Positions 25,366 through 37,986 are shown, counted from the first letter of the stretch. The stretch is DNA of 64,000 bases from Pseudomonadota bacterium (GCA_029550345.1 JAKPHK010000141.1:1-64000); one strand, 5' to 3'. Notes: generated from the sequence alone by a model not told the origin. Numbers and translations: made by a program.

Positions 25366-26279
25366 ATCCCAGCAGCGAAGCCCGCCGCGCCCTCGCCTCG
25401 CCCTTCTTCGCCGGGCTTGAGGGCGATATCGGCGTGTCGTTCGAATTCTTCCCGCCCAAGACCGAACGGATGGGCGAGATCCTGTGGGATTCGATCGCCA
25501 CGCTGGCTCCGCTCGGGCCGCGCTTCGTTTCGGTCACCTATGGTGCTGGTGGCACCACGCGCGAACGCACCCACGCCACGGTTGAGCGGATCGTTCGCGA
25601 AACCGCCATCCCCGCCGCCGCGCACCTGACCTGCGTCGATGCCAGTCGGGCTGAGATTGACGAGATCGCCCGCGCCTATTGGGATATCGGCGTGCGCCAC
25701 ATCGTTGCCCTGCGCGGCGATCCGCCGACCGCCGGGGCCAGCTTCACCGCCCGGCCGGATGGCTATGCCAGCGCGGCCGAACTGGTCGCCGGGCTGAAAG
25801 CGATCGCACCGTTCGAGATTTCGGTCGGTGCCTATCCCGAAACCCACCCCGAAGCTGCCAGCGCCTCGGCCGATCTCGACAACCTGAAGCGCAAGATCGA
25901 TGCCGGAGCCGACCGGGCGATCACCCAGTTCTTCTTTGAACCGGACACGTTCTTCCGCTTCCGCGACGCCGCCGCTGCGGCTGGAATCACGGCGGAAATC
26001 GTCCCCGGGATCATGCCGGTCAGCAATTTCGCCGCGGTCCAGCGGATGAGCGGCCTGACCGGTACCGCTGTGCCAGCCTGGCTGGCCCACTTGTTCGAAG
26101 GGCTGGACGATCTGCCCGCCGCGCGCCAGCTGGTCGCCGCCACGGTCGCCGCCGAAATGTGCCGCAGGCTCTATGCCGGCGGCGTGCGCCAGTTTCATTT
26201 CTACACCCTCAACCGCGCCGAGCTGTCCTACGCGATCTGCCACCTGCTCGGCCTGCGCCCGAAGGAGCCCGGCCAATGA
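25362..26279 (+). CDS. metF: 5,10-methylenetetrahydrofolate reductase
   Basis: A 305-residue FAD-dependent TIM-barrel enzyme that makes 5-methyl-THF for methionine synthase. The motifs are VSFEFFPPKTERM (about 26-38), FVSVTYGAGGTTRERT, AHLTCVD, IVALRGDPP and QFFFEPDTFFRF. It sits between sahR and metH1 with four-base ATGA overlaps on both sides, so the order of translation follows the pathway. The length is normal for bacterial MetF. Confidence 0.96.
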   Translation: MNPSSEARRALASPFFAGLEGDIGVSFEFFPPKTERMGEILWDSIATLAPLGPRFVSVTYGAGGTTRERTHATVERIVRETAIPAAAHLTCVDASRAEIDEIARAYWDIGVRHIVALRGDPPTAGASFTARPDGYASAAELVAGLKAIAPFEISVGAYPETHPEAASASADLDNLKRKIDAGADRAITQFFFEPDTFFRFRDAAAAAGITAEIVPGIMPVSNFAAVQRMSGLTGTAVPAWLAHLFEGLDDLPAARQLVAATVAAEMCRRLYAGGVRQFHFYTLNRAELSYAICHLLGLRPKEPGQ

Positions 26280-27322
26280 CCGCGCGCGAAGCCCTGCTGG
26301 CCGAGGCGGCCAAGCGCATTCTGATCATCGACGGCGCCTTCGGGACCGAGATCCAGCGCTGGAAGCTGGCCGAGGCCGACTATGCCGGATCGCTGGGCCT
26401 TTCCCGCGACCAGAAGGGCAACAACGACATCCTCGCCCTGACCAAGCCCGAAGTGCCGGAGTCGATCCACCGCGCCTATTTCGAGGCCGGGGCCGACATT
26501 GCCGAAACCAACACCTTTTCCGCCAACCGGATCAGCCAGGCCGATTACGGCGCCGAACATCTGGTGCGCGAAATCAATCTCGCCAGCGCGCAATTGGCGC
26601 GCCGCGTGGCCGATGAATTCACCGCAAAGGACGGCCGTCCGCGCTTTGTGGCGGGCGCCATTGGGCCGACCAACAAGACCCTGTCGCTCTCCCCCGACGT
26701 CAACGATCCCGGCTTTCGCGAGATTGACTGGGACGAGCTGGTTTCGGTCTATCACGAACAGGCCGCCGCGCTGGTTGAAGGCGGGGCCGATTTCATCCTG
26801 ATCGAAACGGTGTTCGATACGCTCAACGCCAAGGCCGGGATCATGGCGGTAAAGCAGCTGGAGCGTGAGCTGGGCCGCGAAATTCCGATCATGCTGTCGA
26901 TGACGCTGACCGACCTTTCCGGCCGCAACCTTTCCGGCCACACGGTCGAGGCTTTCTGGTATGCGGTACGCCATGCGCGGCCGCTGACCGTGGGGCTCAA
27001 CTGCTCGTTCGGGGCAACCCAGTTGCGCCCGCACGTCCGTGCACTCAGCCAGATCGCCGATGCGCTGATCATGGTCTATCCCAATGCCGGTCTGCCCAAT
27101 GAACTGGGCCAGTATGACGAACTGCCCGAAACCACCGCCGCGCTGGTCCGCGAATGGGCCGAAGGCGGGCAGGTCAACGTGCTCGGCGGCTGCTGCGGAT
27201 CGACCCCCGATCACATCGCCGCCATCGCGCGCGCCGCACAGGGCCTGCCCCCGCGCCAGTTGCCGCAGCTGGAACCCGTGACTCGGCTGGCGGGGCTTGA
27301 ACCGTTCACGGTGGCGGCATGA
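26276..27322 (+). CDS. metH: Methionine synthase, homocysteine-binding module (split MetH part 1)
   Basis: A 348-residue stand-alone homocysteine S-methyltransferase domain of cobalamin-dependent methionine synthase. It starts with [17 protein letters not shown]. The zinc-binding cysteines are seen in GLNCSFGA (about 244) and [11 protein letters not shown] (about 305). In E. coli this module is fused to the folate, B12 and activation domains; here those lie in a separate downstream gene. The start at 26276 overlaps the metF stop by ATGA, which rules out the longer in-frame reading. Its stop overlaps the start of an unrelated membrane protein gene. Confidence 0.95.
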   Translation: MTAREALLAEAAKRILIIDGAFGTEIQRWKLAEADYAGSLGLSRDQKGNNDILALTKPEVPESIHRAYFEAGADIAETNTFSANRISQADYGAEHLVREINLASAQLARRVADEFTAKDGRPRFVAGAIGPTNKTLSLSPDVNDPGFREIDWDELVSVYHEQAAALVEGGADFILIETVFDTLNAKAGIMAVKQLERELGREIPIMLSMTLTDLSGRNLSGHTVEAFWYAVRHARPLTVGLNCSFGATQLRPHVRALSQIADALIMVYPNAGLPNELGQYDELPETTAALVREWAEGGQVNVLGGCCGSTPDHIAAIARAAQGLPPRQLPQLEPVTRLAGLEPFTVAA

Positions 27323-27905
27323 GCATGGACGTGTTCATTGTCCCGCCGGCGCCAAATGACGCCGTGGCTGCAATCACTGCGGTGGCAAATGTGCTAATCG
27401 CAGCCGCTGCATTAGTTGTAGCGGTTATATCCATCCGCTTCACGAATGCGGGGATAAAATCTCAGCGCGAACACAATTTTCTGTCAGTTCGGCCCATACC
27501 CTTCATAGCTCTGGCCGACTTTGAGAATCATATTCGAGTACGGATTCGGAATGACGGAACTGGCCCCCTTATCGTCAAGTCAGTATCGATCCGCGAACCA
27601 GGCAAGAAATCAAAGCATGGTGAACTTGTAGCCTACATGCCCCCATTGCCGGCCGACATGGCTTGGGCCAACTTTTCAAGCGGAGAAATCGGGAGCATTC
27701 CAGTCGGTGGCGAGGCAATCTTGCTCGAGTTGAAACTCGATGAAGGGAAAGCAACCGAAGTCGCGGCCAGGGACGCTTGTCGGCAAGCCCTATCCAAGCT
27801 CGAAATAGGTGTAACCTACTCAGACGTCTATAATTCTGAATTTCCAGAGAAAATTCGATCCCTTGAATGGTTCGGCCGACGGCTCGCTCCTTCGAAAGCT
27901 GCACA

Positions 27906-27909
<4 letters not shown>
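27319..27909 (+). CDS. One-pass membrane protein of unknown function inserted between the metH halves
   Basis: A 196-residue protein I do not recognise as an enzyme. An N-terminal hydrophobic helix (about 14-42, [20 protein letters not shown]) is followed by a basic stretch. A probable beta-rich domain then contains the RPIPFIAL and [16 protein letters not shown] patterns. These are seen in many small hypothetical membrane proteins of accessory DNA. By eye the base composition is clearly less GC-rich than metH on either side and codon use differs, suggesting acquisition. It is nevertheless coupled on both sides: ATGA with metH1 and GTGA with metH2. The start could also be ATG 27325. No link to methionine synthesis is apparent. 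Confidence 0.8.
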
Positions 27910-30536
<2,627 letters not shown>

Positions 30537-30613
30537 AGATGGAAACACTTGCCATCTGGCGCAGGTGCAATACCATGCCAAGATTGGTTTAGCGCCTCGG
30601 CTGGAGAACTGAC

Positions 30614-31081
30614 ATGGCCCTGTTCCCGCGCATTCAAAGCCCGTGCCCCTACAGGGATAACCTTTCCGCAATCATGGACGGCGACTTTTGCCGGATGTGC
30701 CAGCGTCAGGTGCATGACATTTCGGCGATGAGCGACGATGAACGGGTTGCACTGATCGCCGGGTGCAAGGAGGAAATCTGCGTTTCCTACCGCGTTTCCG
30801 CCAAGACCGCGCTGGCTGCAGCGGCAATGAGTGCCGCGCTTGGCATGCCGATGGCCGCCGCCGCGCAAGACGCCGGGGTTCAGGGATTCAGCGATGAAGG
30901 GGACTACAGCCAGGCGATCATCGTCGGCGGGCTGAAGAAGCCCAAGCAGGCCAAATGGGTCGATACCAAAAAGCCTGCCGGTATGGCCGAACTGCCGGTC
31001 GTCTATGAGACCGAGCCGACCAAGCCCGCGCCCGCCAAGGCGGTGCAGCCACCGGCCAAGCCGGTCAATCCCGCTTCCTGA
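30614..31081 (+). CDS. Cys-rich domain plus transmembrane segment, unknown function
   Basis: 155 residues. The N-terminus has five cysteines and a nearby His (C11, C26, C29, H34, C51, C56) in the pattern CPY...DGDFCRMCQRQVHDIS...GCKEEIC. This looks like a small metal-binding domain found in uncharacterised alphaproteobacterial and Bacteroidetes proteins. A hydrophobic Ala-rich segment (about 65-86) follows, then a Pro/Lys/Ala-rich tail. The Cys domain would be cytoplasmic and the tail periplasmic. ATG 30614 has GGAG eight bases upstream. It is convergent with the transglutaminase-like gene, overlapping it by 17 bases. The function is unknown. Confidence 0.75.
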   Translation: MALFPRIQSPCPYRDNLSAIMDGDFCRMCQRQVHDISAMSDDERVALIAGCKEEICVSYRVSAKTALAAAAMSAALGMPMAAAAQDAGVQGFSDEGDYSQAIIVGGLKKPKQAKWVDTKKPAGMAELPVVYETEPTKPAPAKAVQPPAKPVNPAS

Positions 31082-32444
31082 CCTCGCGCATACCTTGCCA
31101 ATCGAGCAAGGCTGACAGCTGCATCGCTTCGATATAGCCGCCGGGCTCCCCGTCCGACAGGCTCAGTGCAATGTGTGTCGCATCGAAGCCTTCAAGCGAG
31201 ATGTCATAGCTTTTCCAGCGTCCGTCGACCCAGGCGATGACCCAGGCGTGCGGCATGAAAGCGTTGGCAGCCCCGTGATAGCGGGTGCGGGAATAGGTGA
31301 CACCGCTGGCGATCCGCGCCGGAATTCCGGCGGCACGGGCCAATGAGGCCAGCACCAGCGCGTCTTCGGTGCAGTCCCCCGCCCGGCGCTTCCAGGCGGC
31401 ACGAGCCGGATAGTACCCTTCGAAATCGGGCTGGGCCATGCGATCGCGGGCGATCCGGGCAAGACGCTCCATTCGCGCCGTGTCGCTCAGCCCAGGGTGC
31501 ATAGCAGGCCGGGCGGCGGCGCGGATTTCAGGTGCGTCGCTCTGGATCCAGGCATTTGGTTCGCGCCACCGGGCCAGGGATTGCGCATCGCTGGCCAGAT
31601 CAGGACCGCAAGTCTCACAAATATCGACCTGCCAGCCCTGATCGGTTTGCTGCACCCGTTGCTCACCAGTCTGCGGCAGATCGGCGCTGAAGCCATGGCG
31701 GAACCCAAACTGATAGCGGATCTGCCCGCGCAGCGCCGCGGCGGGAATGAAGAACGGTGATGCCCAGCGTTCGTGCGGCAGGCGTTTGACATTGGCGAGA
31801 TGACGGGCGGACAAGGGCGCATCGGACCGGCGAACCGCCAGGCTATAGCCCAGTTGCGGCAGTTCCAGCCGCTCGCCATTCGCGTCAGCCAGAACGACGC
31901 GGGTCAGTCGCCCATCGACATAAGAAAGCCGCAGCGTCTGCCCGTCTTCCTGCTTTACCTGACGAAGGACGTGCCGGTCTATCCGCAGGCCGTCCGGCGC
32001 CAGTTCGAAACCGTCAGCACGACCTTGAGTGACACTCAAAGGGTCAAGCAGATCGGCTTCGGCAGCCCACGGCACCGCCCGCTGCACCCGCCTGCCCCCG
32101 ACGACACGCGACAGCACCAGATTTCCGGCAGCAACCGCGCCGTCGATCGTCACCACACTATCGCCGACCTGCTGCTCGGACCGAAACCGGATCAACCTCC
32201 CCTCGGGTCCATAGACCCGGATCAGCTGCGATCGCATCTGGGTAATGCCATGCCCTTCGACCCGATAACGCATTTGCCGCTCACGGCTGACCTCAAGGCC
32301 TTCGGGGGTCGGGCTGCTGCGCTCGACCTGAAAGCCGATCAACTGCCCGTCGGGGCCGAGGATTTCATACCAGGCTTCAGCGTCTGGAGGCGCTGCGGCG
32401 GCCGTCAGCCAGAATGCCAGCGCAAGGGCGGCCAAGCGCCTCAT
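31065..32444 (-). CDS. Secreted transglutaminase-like protein
   Basis: 459 residues with a signal peptide (MRRLAALALAFWLTAAAA). The C-terminal half carries a transglutaminase-like cysteine-protease fold. Cys is in RRAGDCTEDALVLASLARAAGIPAR, His in FMPHAWVIAWVDG and Asp in KSYDISLEG, forming the expected triad. The N-terminal half is a beta-rich domain of unknown role. The start at 32444 makes an ATGA overlap with the DUF4424 stop, so the two secreted proteins are co-translated. Bacterial members act as peptidases or cross-linkers; the substrate is not known. Confidence 0.85.
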   Translation of the reverse strand: MRRLAALALAFWLTAAAAPPDAEAWYEILGPDGQLIGFQVERSSPTPEGLEVSRERQMRYRVEGHGITQMRSQLIRVYGPEGRLIRFRSEQQVGDSVVTIDGAVAAGNLVLSRVVGGRRVQRAVPWAAEADLLDPLSVTQGRADGFELAPDGLRIDRHVLRQVKQEDGQTLRLSYVDGRLTRVVLADANGERLELPQLGYSLAVRRSDAPLSARHLANVKRLPHERWASPFFIPAAALRGQIRYQFGFRHGFSADLPQTGEQRVQQTDQGWQVDICETCGPDLASDAQSLARWREPNAWIQSDAPEIRAAARPAMHPGLSDTARMERLARIARDRMAQPDFEGYYPARAAWKRRAGDCTEDALVLASLARAAGIPARIASGVTYSRTRYHGAANAFMPHAWVIAWVDGRWKSYDISLEGFDATHIALSLSDGEPGGYIEAMQLSALLDWQGMREVRKRD

Positions 32445-33433
32445 CCCTCGATGCTCGGCCATTCGACGATCAGCACTTCCAGATCGCCGCTGGGCTCAAA
32501 GTTCTTGCGGCGGACCTCGAACTGGGTGGGGGAGATCTTCTTCACCCCGTCCATGCAGAAGCTGACCAGGTTTTCAGGCTTGCCCTTGTCCACCACCAGC
32601 CGGAAATCGCCGATCGGCCCGCGCCAGTTGCGGCCCGAGGAGAGGACATAGCCGATCCAGGTTTCGCTATAGGCCATCGGCGCATCGGGGTCCTTCATCC
32701 GCGCCGCGACTTTCCTGTCGAAGGCGGCAAGGAAGCCCTGATCGATGCAATAGGTCTTGAGGTGTTCGGGATAGTCCTTGCGCACCGCCGGAAACAGCGA
32801 CCCCGCAACTGATCCACCGATCATCGGGGCATAGCGGTGGGTTACCTCCACGGTCCCGTGCGCGGGAAAGGTCTGTTTGCGGGTAACGTGGGTGACGACA
32901 TCCCAGGTCGGGAAATGCATCCCGTGATCCTCACGCCGCAGCAGCCCTTCGCGAACCCCGGCGGCAAGCTGATCGGCGGTCAGCTTACGGACAAAGGCGG
33001 GTTCCTCACCGCTGCCGGTGATCCAGTCGAGCGGCCAGCCAAGTTCGGCCAGCCGCTGCGTTACGTCGCGGCCCGCAACCTCGGCGCGCTTTTCAACCTT
33101 GAGGGCTACCGGCTTGCCATCGACGGTGGTTTCGAACCCGAGGGCCGAATAATCGGGCAGCGCCGTGTATCCATACTTCTCTTCGTCGGCGGCACGGATC
33201 GCGGGCAACGGAAAGGAAATGGTCAGCTCCAGATCCTTGTCCGAATGGTTGGTATAGCGATAGCGGACCCGCACTTCCTTTTCGGAGATGTAGAGGTCTT
33301 CGGAATCCATCGACACGTGCGGATTGGCCACCAGCTCGATCCCGCCGATGCTGACCGCAGCCTCGCTGTCGTTGGCGCGGGCGGGCTGCGCCAGCGCCAG
33401 CGCGGCAAGCAACGGCAGGAAGATCGGTCTCAT
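32441..33433 (-). CDS. DUF4424-type secreted protein
   Basis: 330 residues with a signal peptide (MRPIFLPLLAALALAQPARA). The mature protein begins NDSEAAVSIGGIEL and continues with the beta-rich pattern of DUF4424 proteins (EKEVRVRYRYTNHSDKDLELTISFPLP). A WIG-YVLSSGRNWRGPIGDFRL-type segment occurs near the C-terminus. The start at 33433 has GAGGGAG nine bases upstream; a much longer in-frame reading crosses the divergent hydrolase gene and is artefactual. The family's function is unknown. It pairs with the transglutaminase-like gene and is divergent from the serine hydrolase gene. Confidence 0.85.
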   Translation of the reverse strand: MRPIFLPLLAALALAQPARANDSEAAVSIGGIELVANPHVSMDSEDLYISEKEVRVRYRYTNHSDKDLELTISFPLPAIRAADEEKYGYTALPDYSALGFETTVDGKPVALKVEKRAEVAGRDVTQRLAELGWPLDWITGSGEEPAFVRKLTADQLAAGVREGLLRREDHGMHFPTWDVVTHVTRKQTFPAHGTVEVTHRYAPMIGGSVAGSLFPAVRKDYPEHLKTYCIDQGFLAAFDRKVAARMKDPDAPMAYSETWIGYVLSSGRNWRGPIGDFRLVVDKGKPENLVSFCMDGVKKISPTQFEVRRKNFEPSGDLEVLIVEWPSIEG

Positions 33434-33496
33434 CGGCACATTCTCCCTCGAAGTTCGGCCTCGACCTGTAGCACGCCCTGCGGCTAGCATGCATGT

Positions 33497-34687
33497 ATGA
33501 AAACGTCCTGGCTTGCTGTCCTGACCCTGATCATTGCCGCCCCTGCGGTGGCCCGGCCGGCCACGGTGGCAGTCGCCTTTGATCGGCAAGCGATCCGTCC
33601 CGTTCTGGCTGAGGGAACAGCCGATCGCACCGCGCAGCGCGTGGTCACGGCTGACGATCCGGTGCGGATCGCCTCGATTTCCAAACTGGTTACCACGCTG
33701 GGGGTGATGCGGCTGGTCGATCAGGGCAAGCTCGACCTTGACCGGGATGTTTCGGACTACCTCGGCTATCCCTTGCGCAACCCCGCCTTTCCCAACCGCC
33801 CGATCACCCTGCGGCTGCTGCTGTCCCACCAATCGAGCCTGATCGACGGCGGTGAGTTGTACCTGGTGCCGCTGGGCGTTACCTTGCGCGAACGGCTGGC
33901 AGACCCGCGGGTCTGGGATGCGGTTCACGCGCCGGGTTCGGGCTGGTTCCATTACACCAACCTCAACTTTCCGGTGGTGGCCAGCGTGGTAGAGCGGGTG
34001 ACCGGCGAGCGGTTTGATGTCGCGATGAGCCGTCTGGTGCTGAAACCGCTGCGGCTGGACGCCTGTTTCAACTGGGGGGCGGGCTGTTCCGCCGATGCCT
34101 ATCGCCGCGCGGTGGTGCTCTATCGCGCCTCCGGCGAAGTGGCGCGCGATGACCTGAAGGGATCGCCGCCGGCCTGCCCGGTCTATGTCCGCGAAGGTGA
34201 CGCCTGCCGTTTCCACCCCTACACCCTGGGCGATAACGGAGCGCTGTGGAGCCCGCAGGGCGGCCTGCGCATTTCGATGCAGGGGCTGGCCCGGATCGGC
34301 CAGATGCTGGCACGCGGCGGCAAGGGTTTCCTCTCGGGCCGCGCCTTCGCAGAGATGACCCGGCCTCAGTGGCGTTTCAACGGCACGAATGGCCTTGGCG
34401 AAGATGGCACGGCCAGTGGGTTCTTCTGCGCCTATGGTCTGGCGGTCCAGACCATAGGCGCGGGCGGGCCGGGCTGCCACGACGACCTGTTCGGCGATGG
34501 GCACCTGCGGATCGGCCATTCGGGCGATGCCTATGGCCTGAAGGCCGGACTGTGGCTTGATCCCAAGACCGGCAAAGGCCTTGCCTTCTTCACCACGGCG
34601 GTGCCAGATAACGAACCTAGGGGTCGCAGTGCATTCACCAAACGCGAAGAAGACGTGGTCCGCCACGCCGCGCGCCAGAAGGACTGA
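33497..34687 (+). CDS. Secreted class C beta-lactamase-like serine hydrolase
   Basis: 396 residues with a signal peptide (MKTSWLAVLTLIIAAPAVA). The nucleophile motif S-x-x-K is seen as IASISKLVTTLG (about 58-69), the Tyr motif as WFHYTNLNF (about 150) and a C-terminal HSGDAYG in place of KTG. These mark the beta-lactamase/transpeptidase-like family, most members of which are esterases or peptidases rather than true beta-lactamases. There are several Cys pairs (GAGCS, PPACP, DACRF) that could form disulfides in the periplasm. It is followed 14 bases later by the erythromycin-esterase-like gene, a probable two-gene unit. Confidence 0.9.
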   Translation: MKTSWLAVLTLIIAAPAVARPATVAVAFDRQAIRPVLAEGTADRTAQRVVTADDPVRIASISKLVTTLGVMRLVDQGKLDLDRDVSDYLGYPLRNPAFPNRPITLRLLLSHQSSLIDGGELYLVPLGVTLRERLADPRVWDAVHAPGSGWFHYTNLNFPVVASVVERVTGERFDVAMSRLVLKPLRLDACFNWGAGCSADAYRRAVVLYRASGEVARDDLKGSPPACPVYVREGDACRFHPYTLGDNGALWSPQGGLRISMQGLARIGQMLARGGKGFLSGRAFAEMTRPQWRFNGTNGLGEDGTASGFFCAYGLAVQTIGAGGPGCHDDLFGDGHLRIGHSGDAYGLKAGLWLDPKTGKGLAFFTTAVPDNEPRGRSAFTKREEDVVRHAARQKD

Positions 34688-34701
34688 CGGGGGGATATCT
34701 G

Positions 34702-36135
34702 ATGCGCAAGTTGACCCAGGCCATCGCGGTGGCGCTGTTTGCCTTGGCCATGCCCGGGTTGAGCCAGCCCGCCATGCCCGAACTGACCCCGGCCACCCAG
34801 GAGGAGGAAGCGGCCGCGCTGGGGTGGCTGAAATCCTCGGGACATTCGTTCGAACCTTCCGCCTATGGCGAAGCAGAGCTTGCTCCGCTCGCTGAGATCC
34901 TGGGCAGATCGCGGATCATCGGGATTGGCGAGGCCACCCATGGCTCGCACCAGGATCAAATGTTCAAGGCAGAGCTGATCAAGCAGTTGGTGCGTATGGG
35001 CAAGATCCAGGTCGTGGTCCTGGAAGCCAATCGAGATGCCGGATACGGGTTCGATCGCTTCGTTCGCTATGGCGAAGGCGATCTGGCCGAGGTGGTGCGC
35101 AACGGTTCGTTTTTCCGGATCTGGAAGGGCGACGAATTTGCCGGGTTGATGCTGTGGTTGCGCGCCTGGAACCTGCAATCCGAAAACAAGGTGCGGGTGA
35201 TCGGAATCGACGACCAGGATCCAGCGCGCGACAGTGTTTTCGCGCTCGACTTTGTCGATCGTTTCGACAAGCCGGCAGCCAGGCGGATACGCGCCGGGAT
35301 GGGTCCGCTGCTTCCGGCCAAGGGCGCGCCATATCCGCGTTTCATCAAATGGTGGGTCGACGCGCCAAAGGCCGAAGCCGAAAGCGCGCGCGATGCCACG
35401 GCAATGTTGCATCGGTGGTTCGATAATGCCCCGGCCAGGGCCAAGGCCGATTCCGGCTTTCGCGAGGCTCAGTGGGCTGCTGAAACCGCGCGCCAGGCCT
35501 ATGTGATTTACGAATACGAACGGGGCGATGCCGATCCGAACAAGCGTACACCCGAATACTACGGCCGCCGCGATGCCTTCATGGCCGCTAACGCGATCGG
35601 CATGGTCGGTGCGGATGAACGTGCCGCAATCTGGGCACATGACACTCACGTGATGGAAGACGTGCCCGAGATGGTCAGTGCCTTGGGCTTCAACACCCTT
35701 GGTTCTCTGATCAAGACCAAGATTGGCGAGCAATATGCGACCGTCGGCTTCACCTGGTCACAAGGCTCGTTCCGTGCAACCGACCTGAAGTCAATGGATG
35801 CCGAAGCAATGGCCGAAGCCTCGCGCAACCCAAGCGATGATGTGGTGACCCTGCCGAATGACCGGGTAGGCGAGGCCGGGCACCTGTTCAACCAGACCGG
35901 CGCGCAAGCGATGTGGATCGATATCTCCACCCGGCCGCGCAGTCCGCTGCTCGATGCCTGGGCCAAGCGTCCCTATTGGCGCGGTTATGCCGGTTGGGGC
36001 GTCGTCAAGGCCGACTGGCAAAAGTTCAACCCGGACGCGGGGGACTTTCCCCTGGAGCTCACGCTGGGGCACGACGTGATCGTCTGGTTTCGCACGATCA
36101 GCCCATCGCACCGCTGGAGCGTGAATCCGAAATAG
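34702..36135 (+). CDS. Secreted erythromycin-esterase-family protein
   Basis: 477 residues with a signal peptide (MRKLTQAIAVALFALAMPGLS). The EreA/EreB-like motif IIGIGEATHGSHQD occurs near residue 72, VVVLEANRDAGY follows, and a second His is in AIWAHDTHVMED. The family includes macrolide esterases, but most chromosomal members have unknown substrates, and a periplasmic location argues against a classical resistance role. It is probably transcribed with the upstream serine hydrolase gene, so the pair may process the same kind of ester or peptide substrate (inference). Confidence 0.87.
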   Translation: MRKLTQAIAVALFALAMPGLSQPAMPELTPATQEEEAAALGWLKSSGHSFEPSAYGEAELAPLAEILGRSRIIGIGEATHGSHQDQMFKAELIKQLVRMGKIQVVVLEANRDAGYGFDRFVRYGEGDLAEVVRNGSFFRIWKGDEFAGLMLWLRAWNLQSENKVRVIGIDDQDPARDSVFALDFVDRFDKPAARRIRAGMGPLLPAKGAPYPRFIKWWVDAPKAEAESARDATAMLHRWFDNAPARAKADSGFREAQWAAETARQAYVIYEYERGDADPNKRTPEYYGRRDAFMAANAIGMVGADERAAIWAHDTHVMEDVPEMVSALGFNTLGSLIKTKIGEQYATVGFTWSQGSFRATDLKSMDAEAMAEASRNPSDDVVTLPNDRVGEAGHLFNQTGAQAMWIDISTRPRSPLLDAWAKRPYWRGYAGWGVVKADWQKFNPDAGDFPLELTLGHDVIVWFRTISPSHRWSVNPK

Positions 36136-36201
36136 CCAGTTTCCACGGGGTTGGAGCCAGTTCGGATTGCCTCGCGCGCGGCATGTGCCATAGCCGCAGG
36201 C

Positions 36202-37986
36202 GTGACCGCGCCCAACCTCCTTGACCAGCTGCACAGCACCTTCGGCTTCTCCGCCTTTCGCGGGGTGCAGGAACGGGTCGTGGATCGGGTGATGGCCGGG
36301 CAGTCCACCCTGGCGGTGATGCCAACCGGGGCGGGCAAGAGCCTGACCTATCAATTGCCCGCCGTGGCCCTGCCCGGCACCTGCGTGGTGATCAGCCCGC
36401 TGATCGCCCTGATGCACGATCAGCTGCGCGCGGCCCGGGCCAACGGGATTCGCGCCGCCAGCCTGACCAGCGCCGACAGCGAAGACTACCGCGAGGCGGC
36501 GATCGATGCGTTCCGCGCGGGCGAGCTGGACCTCCTCTACGTCGCGCCCGAACGCGCCAGCCAGGGCCATTTCCGCGAGCTGCTGTCAAAGGCGCCGGTC
36601 AGCCTGTTCGCGATCGACGAGGCGCATTGCGTGTCCGAATGGGGCCATGATTTCCGGCCCGACTATCGCGCGCTGCGGCCCTTGATGGACAGTTTTGCCC
36701 AGGTGCCGCGGCTGGCGCTGACCGCCACCGCCGATGCCCATACCCGGGCCGACATTCTGGCCCAGCTGGGCATTCCTGAAGATGGCCTGATCGTTGCCGG
36801 GTTCGACCGGCCCAACATCCGTTATCAGATCCGCCACCGCGACAATCCGGTTCGCCAGCTTGCCACGCTGATGGCGGAGCAGCCGGGGCCGGGCATCGTC
36901 TATGCGCCGACCCGCAAGAAGACCGAGGATCTTGCCGAAAAGCTGGCGGCGGCAACCGGGCGCACCGTGCTGCCCTATCACGCCGGGCTTGATCCGCAGC
37001 TCCGTGCCGCCAATCAGGCCGCCTTCGTCGCCAGCGAGGATATGGTGATGGTGGCAACGGTCGCTTTCGGGATGGGGATCGACAAGCCCGACGTGCGCTT
37101 TGTCGCCCATGCCGGGGTGCCGAAATCGATCGAGAGCTATTATCAGGAAACCGGGCGTGCCGGACGCGATGGCGATGCCAGTCTGGCGCTACTGCTGTGG
37201 GCGGCGGACGACTTTGCCCGCGCTCGTCACCGCCTTGGCGAGGTCGAGGAGAGCCGCCGCGAGGGTGAGCGGACCCGGATCGACGCGATGGCCGCGCTGG
37301 TTGAAACCGCCGGATGTCGCCGCGCCCTGCTGCTGCGCCACTTTGGCGAAGACCCGCCGGAGAAGTGCGGCAACTGCGACAATTGTCTGGAAGCGCCCGG
37401 CGTGGTCGATGCCACGGTGCTGGCGCAAAAACTGCTGTCGGCGGTCTATCGCACCGGGCAGAGCTATGGCTTCGGCCATGTCGAGAAGGTTCTGACCGGG
37501 GCCGTGGATGATCGGGTAACCCAGCGCGGCCATGATCAGCTCAGTGTGTTCGGGATCGTCACCAGCGATGAAGCGCCGCTGCTGCGTCCGCTGGTCCGGG
37601 CCTTGCAGGCGCGCGGCAGTCTGGTGCCGACCGAGCATGGCGGGCTGGCGCTGGGCGGCGATGCCAAGGCGGTGCTGAAAGGCGATGCGGCGGTAATGAT
37701 CGCTCTGGCGCCCCGTCAGGAACGCGGGCGCAAGGGGCGGCGCGATCGCGCGGGCGGGGTCAACCCGACCGGCGATCCGCTGTTCGATGCGCTGCGCGCA
37801 CTGCGCCGCGATCTGGCGGCGGAGGCCGGGGTGCCGCCCTATGTCATCTTCCATGATTCGACCCTGCGCGAGATGGCCCAGGTTCGCCCCGCCAGTCTGG
37901 CCGAACTGGCCGAACTGGGCGGGGTCGGGACGCGCAAGCTGGAGGCCTATGGCGATGCCTTCCTGACGGTTATCCGTCAGCACTGA
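36202..37986 (+). CDS. recQ: RecQ DNA helicase
   Basis: A 594-residue 3'-5' superfamily 2 helicase for recombination and fork repair. Walker A PTGAGKS is at 41-47, the DEAH box in FAIDEAHCVSEWGHDF, and the helicase-C motif in QETGRAGRDG. The zinc cysteines are in CGNCDNC, followed by a winged-helix RQC region and a C-terminal HRDC domain (about 515-594). The start is probably GTG 36202 (MTAPNLLDQL); an in-frame TTG 51 bases upstream would add unlikely residues. Its end overlaps the convergent TerC gene by 17 bases. Confidence 0.95.
   Translation: MTAPNLLDQLHSTFGFSAFRGVQERVVDRVMAGQSTLAVMPTGAGKSLTYQLPAVALPGTCVVISPLIALMHDQLRAARANGIRAASLTSADSEDYREAAIDAFRAGELDLLYVAPERASQGHFRELLSKAPVSLFAIDEAHCVSEWGHDFRPDYRALRPLMDSFAQVPRLALTATADAHTRADILAQLGIPEDGLIVAGFDRPNIRYQIRHRDNPVRQLATLMAEQPGPGIVYAPTRKKTEDLAEKLAAATGRTVLPYHAGLDPQLRAANQAAFVASEDMVMVATVAFGMGIDKPDVRFVAHAGVPKSIESYYQETGRAGRDGDASLALLLWAADDFARARHRLGEVEESRREGERTRIDAMAALVETAGCRRALLLRHFGEDPPEKCGNCDNCLEAPGVVDATVLAQKLLSAVYRTGQSYGFGHVEKVLTGAVDDRVTQRGHDQLSVFGIVTSDEAPLLRPLVRALQARGSLVPTEHGGLALGGDAKAVLKGDAAVMIALAPRQERGRKGRRDRAGGVNPTGDPLFDALRALRRDLAAEAGVPPYVIFHDSTLREMAQVRPASLAELAELGGVGTRKLEAYGDAFLTVIRQH

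Noticed and set aside
34702..36135. Antibiotic-resistance determinant (macrolide esterase)
   Set aside because: The protein belongs to the family but has a signal peptide and ordinary chromosomal context, without mobile elements; substrate activity cannot be inferred.
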